A stretch of DNA of 64,000 nucleotides, taken from Prorocentrum cordatum (lineage: Eukaryota; Sar; Dinophyceae; Prorocentrales; Prorocentraceae). The stretch spans positions 107,001-171,000 of the forward strand of contig CAUYUJ010015741.1 in the NCBI GenBank assembly GCA_963575745.1. The letters are read 5' to 3'. A program made the translations under genes and the position numbers. Below are positions 31,655 to 43,552 of this stretch, one piece after another (within the stretch, counting starts at the first letter, position 1; the number at the start of each line of letters is the position of its first letter). The notes beneath the pieces are model-generated. The model was not told the DNA's origin. It searched no databases and saw only the letters and a list, made by a program, of their open reading frames with translations.

Positions 31655-31880
31655 CCCATGGGGGGGGGGGCAGATAGCGGGAGCAGGGAGCGGGAGCCTG
31701 GAGCGGCGGCAGGGAGCGGGAGGAGGGAGCGGGGGGGGGTGCAGGAGCGGGAGCAAGGACGGATCGGGAGGAGCGGGAGCAGGGGCGGTGAGGAGCGGAA
31801 GCAACGGGAGGATTTGGAGCAGGGAGCGGGGGGGAGCGGGGTCAGGTAGCGGGAGCAGGGGGCGGGAGCAGGGACGGATG
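31655..31880. repeat. GGGAGCGGGAGCAGG G-rich repeat
   Basis: GGGAGC(G/A)GG units in tandem. A much longer block of the same type lies at 33690-34085. Confidence 0.85.
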
Positions 31881-31885
31881 TTGGG

Positions 31886-32012
31886 TCGATTCCCAACCAG
31901 GTGTCGCCCTGCATACGGCCTCATCGACGACACCAACTGCTTTACGGAGTACTTGATGCCGCGCACAGTCCCCGTTGCAAGCTGCTCCGTGGTTAGGGTG
32001 TGGGGCCTGGGT
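31886..32012 (+). repeat. Embedded duplicated segment, copy 1
   Basis: It contains CAACCAGGTGTCGCCCTGCA, CCTCATCGACGACACCAACT, GCTTTACGGAGTACTTG and CACAGTCCCCGTTGCAAGCT. Copy 2 is at 34228-34360. One frame reads LIDDTNCFTEYL, so it may be a captured coding fragment. Both copies follow a GGGAGCGGG block. Confidence 0.7.
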
Positions 32013-33000
32013 TTGAAGATTTACGGCTTAGTGCTCGGGTGCCAGGGCTCACGGGTAATGGGTTAGGGCGTACGCTTGACGGCTGATGGGTTCGTGCTCA
32101 GGGCTTAGGGGCGGGTGCTCAGGGTGCAGGATTTCGGGCATGCGGCTTACAGGTCAGTGCTTGGCGGTCAAGGCGCAGGGCTTAGGTGCGAGGGCTCAAG
32201 GCTCTGGGCGCAGGGCTTCTGGCTCAAGGCGTAGGGCAGGTGGCAGTCGGCTTAGGGCTTAGGGCTCAAGGTTACGGCTACGGTGCATAGGGCTTCAGGG
32301 ACAGGGCATATGGCTTAGGGTTTAGGGCTCATGGCAACGGGCATAGGGGGTGGAGCTGGCATGGTTTGGTCTTGGGGCTGTGGGCAGGGGGTCGAGGGTT
32401 GATGGCGGAGGACTTAGGCCGTGAGGCTAACCGTTTTCGGGTTTGGGTGATCAGGTTTAGGGCTGGGGTTTCCAGTGTTCGGGCGAAGGCCCCAGGGCCC
32501 AGGGCTACGGACTGAGGGCATAGGGCGTTGGGCATGGGACCTAGGGCCCAGGGCATTGGGATAATGGTTTTTGGCTTACGGCTTGGGCCACATTGTACAG
32601 GGCATTGGGGGGTGTGGCGTAGGGCTCAGGACTCAGGGCTAGGAGCTCAGGGCTTCTGGGTGAGGGCTGAGGGGCTTGGGACACGGGCTAAGGGCTCTGG
32701 GGTTAGGGTGAGTGGCTTCGAGCTCAGGGCGCATGACGCAGTGCTTTGGGCTTCGGGCGCGCGGTTTAGGGCGTAGGGCTGAGGGTGCGTGGCTTAGGGC
32801 TGAGGGAACACAGCTTCTGGCCTAAGGCTTCGGGCCTAAGGCTCAGGGCTCATGGGTAAGAACGTACGGTCCAGGGCCCAGGGCGTAAGCCTCACAGCCT
32901 AGGGCTTCGGGCATGGGCCTGAGGGCTTACGGCCTAAGGCGTAGGGCTTCGGGCTTGGGGTCGAGGGCTGGGGTCGGCATCCCCGCAATTGGGGCTTGCT
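32013..33000 (+). repeat. Telomere-like degenerate repeat, G-strand block
   Basis: AGGGCTTAGGGCTCAGGGC-type units fill the interval with constant variation (GGCTTAGGG, GGGTTTAGGG, GGGCATAGGG). No gene. Confidence 0.75.
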
Positions 33001-33074
33001 CACCCGAGCATGGGCCGCGATGGCAGAATCCGTTTTTCCGTCAAAGGACTTCGCAGGGCCGATCACCGAATCCA

Positions 33075-33375
33075 AGACCGCCATCCGACACCATCCGAAC
33101 CCCATCAGAACCCCATCAGAACCCCATCAGAACCCCATCAGAACCCCATCAAAAACCATCAGAACCCCATCACGACCCCATCAAAAACCATCAAAAACGA
33201 TCAACCAACTTCCATCAAAATCGATCAAACTCAATCAACATCTATCAAAATCGATCAAAATCGATCAAAAACCATCAAAAACCATCAGAACCCCATCACG
33301 ACCCCATCAAAAACCATCAAAAACGATCAACCATTTCCATCAAAATCCATCAAAATCCATCAGCAACCATCAGAG
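33075..33375 (+). repeat. CATCAGAACCC / CATCAAAAA tandem repeat
   Basis: About 25 units of 10-12 bp (CCCATCAGAAC, CCATCAAAAA, CGATCAAAAT). The translations are regular and artefactual. Confidence 0.85.
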
Positions 33376-33689
33376 CGAAGCGCGAACCAACCCGAGCATT
33401 TCCGAACACCAATCAGATTTCATATTTTTGCAAAGGGCAGGAGGGGGGGGTCACGCGAAAATTCCTAGTGGGAGAGGGTGGCGAGGGGCGCCCAGGCGCC
33501 CCCGAGGTCCTCATTTCCTCGTCGCCCCCTGCCCAGGCGCCCCAAAGGGAGTCGGGCCCCCCTGCCCAGGCGCCCCAAGGGGGCCTCCGCGGCCCAGGCC
33601 GCGAAACTTGCAGCCTGGGCCCTCGGCCGCGGAGTCTGGTCTGTGACACGGGCTTGTTGGCGTAGGGGCAGCCATTGCGGCTTGAGCCT

Positions 33690-34085
33690 GGGGGAGCGGG
33701 AGGGGAGCGGGAGGAGGGAGCGGGTGGGGGAGCGGGAGGGAGAGCGGGATGGGGGAGCGGGAGGGGTGGCGGGACGGGAACAGGAGGGGGGGCTGGAGGG
33801 GAGCGGAGAGGGGGGGCGGGATATGGGGCGGGAGAGGGGGAGCGGGGAGGGGAAGCGGGAGGGGGGGCGGGAGGGGGGGCGGGAGGGGGGGGCGGGAGGG
33901 AGAGCGGGGAGGGGGGGCGGAGGGGGGAGCGGGAGGGGGAGCGGGAGTGGGGAGCGGGAGGGGAGCAGAAGGGGAGGCGGGAGAGCGGGAGGGGGAATCG
34001 GGAGGGGGGGCGGGAGGGGGGGCGGGGAGGGGGGAGCGGGTGGGAGCGGGGGGGGGGAGCGGGGGGGGGGAGCGGGAGGGGCCCA
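33690..34085 (+). repeat. GGGAGCGGGAGGGG G-rich repeat, about 400 bp
   Basis: Nearly pure G-rich sequence with GGGAGCGGG and GGGGGGGCGGGAG units. It has high potential for G-quadruplexes. Confidence 0.9.
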
Positions 34086-34227
34086 GCCATTGGGCTCAGT
34101 GCTAAGGGCCAACGGCTTCGGGCCCAGGGCAAAGGGCTCGAGCGAGTTCGGGCGAGGGCGTCGGGCTTCGGGCTCAAGCCTGAGGGCGCAGAGCCGAGGG
34201 CAGAGGACGTAGGGCTCGGGGCTTTAG

Positions 34228-34360
34228 GGCTTGCAACCAGGTGCCGCGACGCATGGGCGACGCAGCGTCGACGGCCTCATCGACGACACCAACTGCTTTA
34301 CGGAGTACTTGTGTCGCGCACAGTCCCCGTTGCAAGCTGCTCAGTGGATAGGGCGTGGGG
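34228..34360 (+). repeat. Embedded duplicated segment, copy 2
   Basis: Matches copy 1 at 31886-32012 through CGGCCTCATCGACGACACC, GCTTTACGGAGTACTTG and CACAGTCCCCGTTGCAAGCT, with an extra GGGCGACGCAGCGTCGACGG inserted on the 5' side. Confidence 0.7.
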
Positions 34361-34364
34361 CTTA

Positions 34365-35330
34365 GGGCCAAGGGCTTGCGGCTCATGGCGATCGCGTCTG
34401 GGCACATGACGAAAGGTGCAGGGCATACGCCTGAAGGCTGATGGATGACTGCCCAGGGCTCGGGGCTCTGGACTCAGGAACCTGGGCTAAGCCCGAGGCC
34501 ATCCCCCCGAAGCCCTAAGCACCGACCTTGGCGCCCTGAGTCCTGGTCACCATGCCGACTGCCTCGCGCCCTACGCCTTGCGCCTTGGGTCCGGAGCCTT
34601 GAGCTCACGCCCGAAGCCTTGGGCCCCGCCCCCTAAGCCTGATCAGCTGAGCCCAGAACATTAAGCTTGCTTTCCTGTGGACGTGTGGCATATTGCGTAG
34701 GGCTGAAGCCTCAGGGCAGACTCAGAGCTTTGGCCTCAGGGCTTATGGCATGGGCTGAGGGACGATGGCTCAGGACATCGGCATTAGGTCTCAGGGCCAA
34801 GCGCTTGCGGCGCAGGGCTTAGGGCCGAGCTCTCCGAGCCCATGGCAGTGGCCTTGGAGCCCAGGTGTGAGGAATGAAGCATTATGGCTTAAGACATCGG
34901 ACCAACTGCATTGGGCGAAGGGTTTCGGGCTTACGGCTTAGGGCAACGGGGCGTGGGGTTTAGGACATCGGGCAGTGGGAACATCGGGCTTAAGGCTTCG
35001 GGCGTACGGCGCATATCTTCGGGCGGCGGGCTTGAGGTCTAGGGCTCAGGGCTTGGGGGTCAGGGCGCACCGCCTCGGACTCGAGGTATCGGGCCCGCGG
35101 CTTACGGATTAGGGCTTGCGGCTGAGGGCGCAGCCCTCAGGGCTCTGGGCACAGGGCGGAATGACCACTGTTTTGGGCCTGTGTCTTTGTGCTTAGGGCA
35201 ACGGGCTCAGGGCCGAGGAAATGAGGGACAGTGCGCCAGGCTCGTAGTTGAAGGCTTGGTGCCCTGGGCACGGGACTGAGGGTGAACGGTTTAAGGCTAC
35301 GTTGTCAGGCCAACGCCCGAAGCATCCCGA
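34365..35330 (+). repeat. Telomere-like degenerate repeat, mixed block
   Basis: Mostly G-strand (GGGCTTAGGG, GGGCTCAGGG), with a C-strand patch at about 34490-34650. Confidence 0.7.
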
Positions 35331-37080
35331 GCCCGCGCCTCTGAACCATAGTGATTAGTATATTATGGTTAAGCACAATGCGCAAGCCCGATGGCATTGG
35401 CCTGAAACATTAGCCCCTGGACAATGTGTTCTACGCCCTGGGCGCTGACAATGGGCAATGAGCCCTTACCTATGATGCCCCAACCCCCGCGTTCTAAAGT
35501 ACAAACACTGCCCCCAAGCCACACCCCACCACACCGCCAGCGTTCGACCCCCCCCCCCCCCTGGCCGTTGCCCGATGCTTTCAGCCGCGCGCCATCGTCC
35601 CTCAGCATTGACGTTTGCCCCTTGAGCCTGGGGCCCTGGGCCGAAGGCCCTGAGCCCTGAACGCTGAGCCCTGAGCCCGAGGCCCGTAGCCCTGAGCTCG
35701 CAGCCCTAAGCCGCACGTCCTTAGCTTCGGGCCCTGAGCCATGGCTCTGGTGCCTTAAATACGAAGCCGTAGACCCTCAGCCGTAGGTCCTATGCCCTAG
35801 ACCGTCGGCCCTACGCTCTGAGGCCGAAGCCACTTGCCGCCAGCCTTGTGACCTGGACTCCAAGCCCCATCGCCGTCAGCCCTTGGTCCCGAAACCTGAG
35901 CCCGAAGCCCGAAGGCCTAAGCTTTAGCCTTGCGCCTTGAGCCTCAAGCCGTTGGCATTGACCCCCTCTGCCCGATGTCTTATGCCCTAAGCCGCAAGGC
36001 AGAGCCACGTTGCCCCATGCGTTGGGCCTGGAGCTCTGGGCTACGCGCCCGCAGTCCTTTGCCCTCTGGCCCATGCTCTCGGGCCCAAAGCCCGACACCC
36101 GAACCTTACAGTCTTCGACCGCGGGCCCTGAGTCCTAATCCCTGAGCCCGATCCCCAAAACCTGCAGCCCGAAGTTCGAAGCCGCAAGCCCCGCGCCAGA
36201 TGAGCTAGGCCCTGGGCCCGAAGTTCGGAGCCCGAAGGCTGAAGCCTTACGCGCCGAGCCGCTTGCTCGAAGCCCGCGGCGCCAGCCCCCCAGTTCCCTG
36301 CGCCTCAGGCCGTAAAGCCTAATCAGCAGGCCAGTGACATTCATGATTGGCCCCTTAGGCTTAAGCCATGCGCCAGCCGCCCCTCGCTCTGAGCACTGAG
36401 CCCCAAGCCCTGGGCTTTTCGCCCTCGGCCTTGCGTCCCGAGCCCTAAACCATAGGCCATGTGCCCGATGCGCATGCCCTATGCCTTGAGCCCCAAGCCT
36501 TAAGCCAAAACCTATATGTCGTGAGCTCTGAGCCTTAGGCCCGAAGCCCCAAACCCTAAGGCCGAAGCCCTCAGTCCTAGGCCCTCTTGAGCCATCACCC
36601 GAAGCCCGATGCATTGCCCGATGAGCCCTGAGCCCTGAGCCATTGGCCCTGAGCCCTGAGCCCAACTCCCCAAGCCGTAGGCCCTAAGCTCAGAGCCCTG
36701 GTCCTTAGGCCCTCCGCTTGCAACCCTTAGCCCGAAGGCCCGTCCTCAACCCTGCGCCCTAAGCCGTAAGCCCTGATCCCTGACCCACCCCCCCTCCCCA
36801 GCGGCACGCCGTCATTCCTGGGCCGTCGGCCCCAAGCCGATTGCCCAGGGTCCTTAGCCAGAGGATCCCAGCCCGAAGCCCATCGGTTTAAGTATTGAGC
36901 CCTATGCATTCTGGGCTAAGCTAAGCCTTGAGCCTTGAGCACCCAGCACACGGAGCCTGATGCCCCAAGCCCCTGGCCCTAGGCCAGTAACCCGAAGCCC
37001 GCAGCCCTAAGCACCTTTTCTTACGCCTTGGTCCCCGAGCCCCGAGCCCGATGCCTTAAGCCACCAACCCGAAAATTTCA
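35331..37080 (-). repeat. Telomere-like degenerate repeat, C-strand block 2
   Basis: CCCTAAGCCC, CCCTGAGCCC and CCCGAAGCCC units for about 1.7 kb. With the previous blocks this makes roughly 6 kb whose strand flips several times. Confidence 0.75.
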
Positions 37081-38026
37081 GGCCTCAGCCGAGAAGGGGG
37101 CTCAAGCACAAGGGGGCTAAAGTACTCAAGGGGGGCTCTCTCAGGTGTACACGTACACTCATCCACAAAGAACAAACACACATTAACCAATCCACGCGCG
37201 CGCATCCTTGCAAATAACAAAAACACATCAAAGCAACAATCAACGTCTTAGTCATGCCAGACCACCGTGCAATCACACGAACACACGTGCGCACTGTATT
37301 CGGACATGTATGTGCATTCTTCCAGCAGTGTCACGGCGCATCTTCAGATTCAGTCATACCGGTTGCCTTGCCTGCTCGGCGGGCTGTCCGAGTCCCCGCC
37401 CCGCGGTCGCGGGAGGCCGGGCCACCCAGGGGGGGCCGTGTTCCCAGGGGCCGCCAGGCGTTTTGCAGGGTTCCGTCGTTTGTGGTGAGAGAAGGCCGCC
37501 GCCACGCCAGTCGGCGATCTTGGCGGGTGGGATTCGCAGCAAGTTATTGCATTGGCCGAGGCTCCGAATACGTTTGCAAAGGGCTTTCAATGTAACATCA
37601 CTTCTACTCGTCTGCCAAGGGGGGAGGGGTGGGCAATAAACTTCAAAAAACAAGACAGCGGAGGGGGAAGGGAGAGGCAAGTGACGGGAAGGTAGGGTGG
37701 GGAGGCAGGGGGTGGACGAGGACAGAGAAACGCCTATATAAAAACGCCTCAGGCAAGAATGAGACCTCTTGGAAACGCTTGGTGGCGAAGGTGAGCGCGA
37801 AGTGAATCGCTAGGATAATTTCAAAGATAGTCGCGAAGATAATCGCCATGGAGGGGGCCCGATTGGCGAAGATAATCGCAGTTGTTCCGCAGTGATACGT
37901 TCCGAATGTCTCACGCTTATTTCCTTGATCATTCAGGCCCAAGCTTCTCAAACTCCAGTCCTACTACTACCAAGGCATCCTACACCACACCTCTTTTTTC
38001 TGCTTGGACTTGCGCTGCACGGTGTG
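37081..38026. other. Intergenic and 5' region of the 38-kb gene
   Basis: GGGGGCTAAAGTACTCAAG at about 37103 is shared with intron 2 of the 25-kb gene. CCTATATAAAA at 37733-37743 looks like a TATA box, but dinoflagellate promoters are not generally TATA-driven. A pyrimidine run CCTCTTTTTTCTG (37989-38001) lies just before the ATG and could serve a trans-splice acceptor. No gene is seen. Confidence 0.3.
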
Positions 38027-41000
38027 ATGTCGACGGCGAAGGCCACGGGCTCCAAGCGCGGCAGGTCGAGTGGCGTTGCGGCTGCCGCCGTGGAGAGCGA
38101 CGACGACGGCTCCCGTCGTTCCAACAGCCAGGCCTCCGCGAGCGAGAAGGAGCCTGGTCGGGGCCGTGGCCGTAATCCCAAGGCCCTGAAGAGCGATCCG
38201 AAGCCGAGGGTGAAGTCGACGGGCAGGCTTCGCGACTGCGGCCGAGCAAGCTGCACCGCCAAGGAGACGGCCCAGGATCGGTTCCCTGATGGATCGGTTG
38301 CCGCGTGCGAGCGGCGCGTGGGCCTGGAAGGAGAAGCACCCAAGTTGGCCCAAATTCTGCAACCAGCTCAACCAGGACAAGAACCTCGACGAGCAGTTCG
38401 AGAGGTGCTGCAAGTGTTCAGAGGACTCCCGTCAAAAAACCTTCGCCGAGGAAACCGTCGACATCGTCAACAGGAGCGGCTTCAGGATGTGTAGCCACTT
38501 TCGAGTTTGGAACGAGGACAGCCTTCGCGATGCCACGTCCATGCCGACCGACGTCGAGCCGAAAGATCTCGACCTCAAGATTTCCAGCATCAAGTTCCCC
38601 ATCGGGCGCCTCCGTGCAGGGTTACGTGACGGTTAACCCAGATATTCCTTTCGTCGGCGTGGACAGGATCGACGAGCACATCGTCGAGCAGCGGACCCGA
38701 GCTCTCTCATCGGATCGCCACCTCGTGAAAGAACAAGGGAAAAAAGTGTTCAAGGAGGAGCTCAGCACACTCAAAGGCAAAATGCCCACGTGCGTCCGTG
38801 GGAGGAACCCCACCCCGACAATCGAGAGCATCTCGTTCGAGGCCAGGATCAAGTCCGACGGATCAGGTGGACTTCGGCACCGCTCGGCTCCAGGCCCCCG
38901 TCCAGCGGGCCAGCCCCCAGCGAGCCCCCCCGTTCCAGAAGATGGGCGCGGTGCTCCAGCGGGCAGTCCACCGCCGCCCTGGCCCGACGACTCCGCCAGC
39001 AAGCTCACGCTTGGTGATGATCGTGGGGCTCCCGGCGGCAGCGCCGATGCCGCCAACGACGAGGCCAAGGGCGCAGGCCGCGCCGCCAGCCAGGCGGATT
39101 GGCGAGCGAAAAGTCTCGCCCCGTCACCAGCTCCATCGCGTCGCTCGGCTCGGAGTCGCTCGGCTCGGAGTCGCCTCAGCACGGGGAGGATGTCGGCATT
39201 GGGCCGTGCAGCCCGCGGTGCCGCCAGCACTGCTGGCGACCCCGACAGCGCGTCGAAGCTCGGCAAGGCAACCAGCGGTGACGACATGGACAGGATCAGA
39301 CAGCTGGAGAAGGAGTGCGACATCCCATCGATGTTGGATGGGTACAGGCTCGGCGATCGGGAGTATGCAGTCAGGCGGTTCTCTCCAAAAATGGCCATTG
39401 CCGTGGATCGGAAGAAGTCCTTGCTAGAACTCATCGAGGTAGCTTCACAAATGGCTGCCAGCAACCTACACGCCTTTCGCGGCAAGAAAGATATCTTCAG
39501 GCAGAACCTAATGGAGCTCAAGAAAAGCAGCGTGGACTTTCAGAAGTGCCCGAAGTGGTGCAGGGCTCTGGTTTCCGAGACCCTCGTGGACGCCGAGTTG
39601 CATGACGTGTGGGACATTATCAACCCTCACGCAGACGACGATTGCAAGTTCGACCCGATCCGCCCTAAGCTATCGGCAATTGAAGACAAAGCCTCCGTGA
39701 TCATGACCCATGCGAGGGACCACGCTTTGAACTACTTGCTGCTCCCGATCATCTCGGCTGGCAATCAGGAACTGGATGTTGCCAGGGAGCTCCGCCCCAT
39801 TTTGAAGGATGAGGTTAAAAAAGCGGCGGGCACGTCCATTGATGGTCTGAAAGAGTTCTACGAGAATTTCCAGGTTTGCTTGGTCATCATCGACACGATC
39901 TCAGAGCACTCTGCCGAGGCCCCTGGCGCGATCGAGGTTGACAAGACCAAGTTCCGCCAGATGCTCCACGGCGACTGCGACAAGGAGTGGGCATGCTTCG
40001 CCCGCGCATTGGACCAAAACGACTACTGGAAGTTTGAGAAGAGCGAATGGCGCCGTGCATCCCAAGGGGACCTGCAGGAGAAGGACAACATAGCTAACAC
40101 AAGGAGTGTTCTGCAGGCAGGAGTATCCGATGTCAAGGTGTTCTCTACTGCAGTCGATTATCTGTTGAAGTGGTTCACTGTGTGCAGGTCGGATACCCCG
40201 ACCGACGCTTTGCATGATTTTTGCGCAGCTTGCGGCAGGTACCTGGACACGGCAGACCTCGCAGATGATACCGAGAACGCGAAACACATGGACGACTTCA
40301 ACTCGTTCCTGAAAGATCTGTTGCGCCTCGACGCCTGCTTCGAGAAAGGCCAGGCCCATGAGGGGATCGTCAAGATCTTCGCGCAGCAGGTGCAACGCTT
40401 CATCGAGAGGATCCGTGAAATGCAGGCCCGCGTCAGCAGGACCGTGTCATCGAGCAAGCTGTTGACGGCTGTGTCGAACGTTAAGAATGCCACGGACATT
40501 TCCAGTGCGATGAAGCCCGTCATTGATTCACTTAAGGAGGCGGACAGGTACAGGTTTCACAACCCAGAGCACGTCATGATCATCTTCGGCGGTGTGGACG
40601 CCATCGCCTCAGACGCCTGCAATAACATCCAGATGGGCACGACGGCCGAGGTGAAGAGTCTGAACGTGGAGGAGGTCCAGACGATGATCAATGTAGCTTC
40701 GAAGCTGTGCGACCTCGTGGACGGCGACGACCAGCAGCAAAGCATCAGCAGCATCGATCGCAGCTTGAACCTCCTGGATTCGGTCATGAAGGTGACGTTT
40801 TCCCTGCAGGAGTTTTGGAACATGGGGGGGCCAGCAGAGCAGCTCGCGAATCAGGAGGGGTCCGTTGCCTACAACCTCCTGAAGAATTGCGTCGGCAACG
40901 CAAGCGAGAAGGTGGAGCGCATGCCAGACCAGACTGGTGCCCCAAAGGGCAACCTCATCAGCATCGCGCAGATCAAGGATAAGTTCGAGTTCCTCCTCGA

Positions 41001-41517
41001 GTCAGCTTCGAGGGCCCTGGCCGCCTACGAGAAGGCCGACGTCGACGCGATCGTCGAGGAGGCCAAGGCCGTCCAGACCAAGCTTTTGAGCATCGTCAGC
41101 TTTGGCGACTCCGAGAAGGGCTGGAAGGCAAAGGTCGACCCCGAGGCCCCATGGCCCGACGTGGAGGCGGCTCTGAGGAAGACGGTGTTCTCGACAAAAG
41201 GCCTGGCGTCCAAGGTCGCATCGAACACCGACAGCATGAAGAAGGCAATCCAGAGCGTGAAGGACGCACTCAACTCTTACGGGATGGACCCCGCCACCAC
41301 GGCCATCGAAGATATGGAGAAGACGATCGCCCTGGCGAACACTGTGCGCATGGAGGCTTGCACCGCCCAGGCCATCAGGGAGCACGCGGACAGCGACAAG
41401 GCAGCGAAGACCATGGCGATGACGAACGTCTTGGACTTGTTCCCCGAGCACGGGGTCCAGCAGAACCAGCTGCACCGCGCGATGCAGCAGGAGATCGTCG
41501 AGTACATGAGGGGCTGA
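38027..41517 (+). CDS. Large helical protein of unknown function, two frame breaks near the 5' end
   Basis: The ATG at 38027 opens MSTAKATGSKRGRSSG..., a basic, serine-rich start. Coding character changes frame near 38280-38310, into SGAWAWKEKHPSWPKFCNQL and FERCCKCSEDSRQKTF. It changes again near 38590-38615, into SGASVQGYVTVNPDIPFVGV, and then stays open to the TGA at 41515. Both changes are in the same direction. They could be two indels, unrecognised short introns, or errors. After a Pro/Ala/Ser/RS-rich linker (about 38880-39280) come about 740 mostly helical residues, including CPKWCRALVSETLVDAELHD, CRSDTPTDALHDFCAACGRY and EHVMIIFGGVDAIASD. I recognise no named domain. About 1160 residues in all. 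A 3' purine-rich tract follows. Confidence 0.62.
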
Positions 41518-41559
41518 AGTTGAGGGGCCCATCCTCCAGGCGAGTTTCAGACGGAGAGA

Positions 41560-42135
41560 AATGGAGGATGGAAAAACGTGTCCGCGAGAGAGGGCCGGAG
41601 GGGGGACGGGAGGAGGGCGGGGCAAAGGGATGGGCGGAGGGAGAGGAGGGGGAGGAGCCTGAAGGGGGAAAAAGGAGGAGGGCGGGAGACAGGAGGGAGG
41701 AGGGGAGGGGAGGGGAGGAGGGGGAGGGGAGGCGAGGCGATGGGGGAGGGGAGGAGAGGAGGGAGAGGAAGCAGAACGGGGGAGGGAGGGGGGAGGGAAC
41801 GGCAGAGGAGGAGGAGGGCCATGCAGACGGCAGGCCCTTCTCCTCCTCCTCTCCCCTCGCCCGCCCTCGCCTTCGCCGACGCCGTCGCCGTCGCCGACGC
41901 CATCGGCGACGCCATCGCCGACGGCTCCGCCCACGTCAGCCGCCCCCTGCGGGGGGAAATGGGAGAGGGGGCAGAGGGGTAGGGCGAGGAGGGCAAGGGA
42001 AAACGAGCGAGGAGGAGGGGGGAGGCGAAAGCAACGAAGAGGGGGGGGGAAGGGGCGGAGAGAGGGAGGCAGACGGAGAGGAGGGGGCGAGAGGAGGGGG
42101 CATTAGAGGAGGAGACGAGAGGATGATGAGGATTT
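41560..42135 (+). repeat. GGA/GGGAGG purine-rich tract
   Basis: Low-complexity GGAGGGG sequence on both sides of a patch at 41855-41940 rich in GCCGACGCC words. Directly downstream of the 38-kb gene. No coding content. Confidence 0.8.
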
Positions 42136-42369
42136 TTTTAGAGCTCAGCGCCGAAACGAATTTAAGTACGCCCTACGGTGGCCACTATACAACTCGAGCG
42201 GCCACGATGGCGGCCGCGCTTAGCGCACCCTGAAGGGCGCGCCGCGCGAGTAGCGCGCGCGACACCGCGCCGCGGGAATGCGGGTTCAGCCCGTTCTCTT
42301 CCCATGACGTGTGCCAGAGACTTTGGCGCTGGCCATGGCGCTTCCCGAGGGCCGAAACCAGGCCCGTCA

Positions 42370-42445
42370 AAACACCATGCCGAGATTTCCATCAAAATCC
42401 ATGCCACAACACCCCTAGGCCATATGCTTAGAATCAGCGTCGTAA
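42370..42445 (-). repeat. Repeat family Y, copy 2
   Basis: Read on the minus strand it gives TTACGACGCTGATTCTAAG, CATATGG, then GCATGGATTTTGATGGAAAT, the same order as Y copy 1 beside X at 24060-24140. Confidence 0.6.
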
Positions 42446-43552
42446 GCCTAGCAGCTCCGCGAAACTACTGCAGCACGCGCCTGTGCAGTCCATCGGTGTG
42501 TGTGTTGGGTAATTCGTTATTTTCCCTCCCCGCTCTGCGGTCGCCGCCCTGGGCGGCCGAATGACGAGAAACTTTGCTCAAACTTGCGCCGCAGGATGCG
42601 GAGTGAGAAGATATGGTACGATGCGGGATCGATTACACATGTCTGCGGTAACTGCATATGCAACAAGGGGACGATTTGGGGAGACTCGTGGCCCGTCAAA
42701 GGAGGAGGACCATGAGCAGGAGCAACTGCAACAGGCGTGCGTCTAGGCGCGCGTGGCCCTGGCACTGCGTCAAAGAAAAACCGTGGTGACTATAATGATT
42801 ATGGACGACCGGGGGGGGGGCAGCTGCTTTGGCATTGGCGGTGCGCGCCGCAGGCATCTGGATATCTGGACAAACCGCGGTTGCAGCTGCAGGAAGTTCT
42901 TCCTGCCCTCGCACTGCCGCTCGTTCGCCAGCGAGACCTCCCTGCTTGTTTTGCGTGCTCGGTCGCGCCCGTGTTTCATGTTGCCCACGGCCACCTGGCA
43001 CTCCATTTGAGAAATGGCCCCGGCCATGTGTCTCTGGAGAACTGTGCATGGGTCCTTGTCGGTGAACAGCCCCGGGATCGAGGCGTGCACCAACTCCAAA
43101 CCTCGCTTTTCGCACTCCGCGATCGCCTCTTCCTGCACCATCAAGCGGCGGGCCAACCGCTTCTCGTCGGGCACCACGATCCGCTTGATGCCGCGCTTCT
43201 CGCACCTGTCCACGAAGGCGGCCACGCCCGGCCTGGACAGGAACGGCGTTGAACCTGGGGAAGCAAAAAAAAATCTACGACAAATTCGGCGTACGATTTT
43301 GCAGTACTTCGCCGCGGGGGCGGTGGAAACATGAAGGCGGGGGGGGGGGGCGCTTGCTGTAGCAATTGCGTTGCGTAGCGTCTGGCACGCTAACAAATCC
43401 AGGGTTTCGCGCCGATGGGCGATGTTACCTTCGGAAGAGGACGCGACGCGCCGCATTCCTCATCCAATGCCCTTGCGGTGTGTGGGGGCGTTGTGGCCCC
43501 GCCGTCCTGGGGCGTTCTTCAAGACGAGCGTTTCCTGGGCGGTGGGGGGGTG
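42446..43552 (-). repeat. Recombinase-bearing repeat, arm A of a 1.1-kb inverted repeat
   Basis: It matches 46950-48056 as reverse complement along essentially its whole length, with small indels. Its ends are GCCTAGCAGCTCCG at 42446 and GGCGGTGGGGG near 43552. It carries the intact recombinase exon on the minus strand. Confidence 0.85.
42896..43254 (-). CDS. Serine recombinase (resolvase/invertase) catalytic-domain exon
   Basis: On the minus strand the exon reads RPGVAAFVDRCEKRGIKRIV, VPDEKRLARRLMVQEEAIAE, CEKRGLELVHASIPGLFTDK, VLQRHMAGAISQMECQVAVG and HGRDRARKTSREVSL. This is the second half of a serine-recombinase catalytic domain. The two arginines of RLAR (codons at 43157-43159 and 43148-43150) match the conserved active-site arginines of resolvases. 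The long helix follows. The N-terminal half with the nucleophilic serine is not here. A good splice acceptor, T8-GCTTCCCCAG ending at 43255, shows that an upstream exon is expected. The 3' end is uncertain, placed at CEGRKN. Serine recombinases are best known in bacteria and phages and also occur in eukaryotic mobile elements. Confidence 0.7.

Noticed and set aside
33675-34409. Gly/Arg-rich frame of about 244 codons
   Set aside because: Entirely due to the GGGAGCGGG tract.
37733-37743. CCTATATAAAA as a TATA box for the 38-kb gene
   Set aside because: Nearly 300 bases from the ATG, and TATA boxes are not typical of dinoflagellate promoters. There is no other support.
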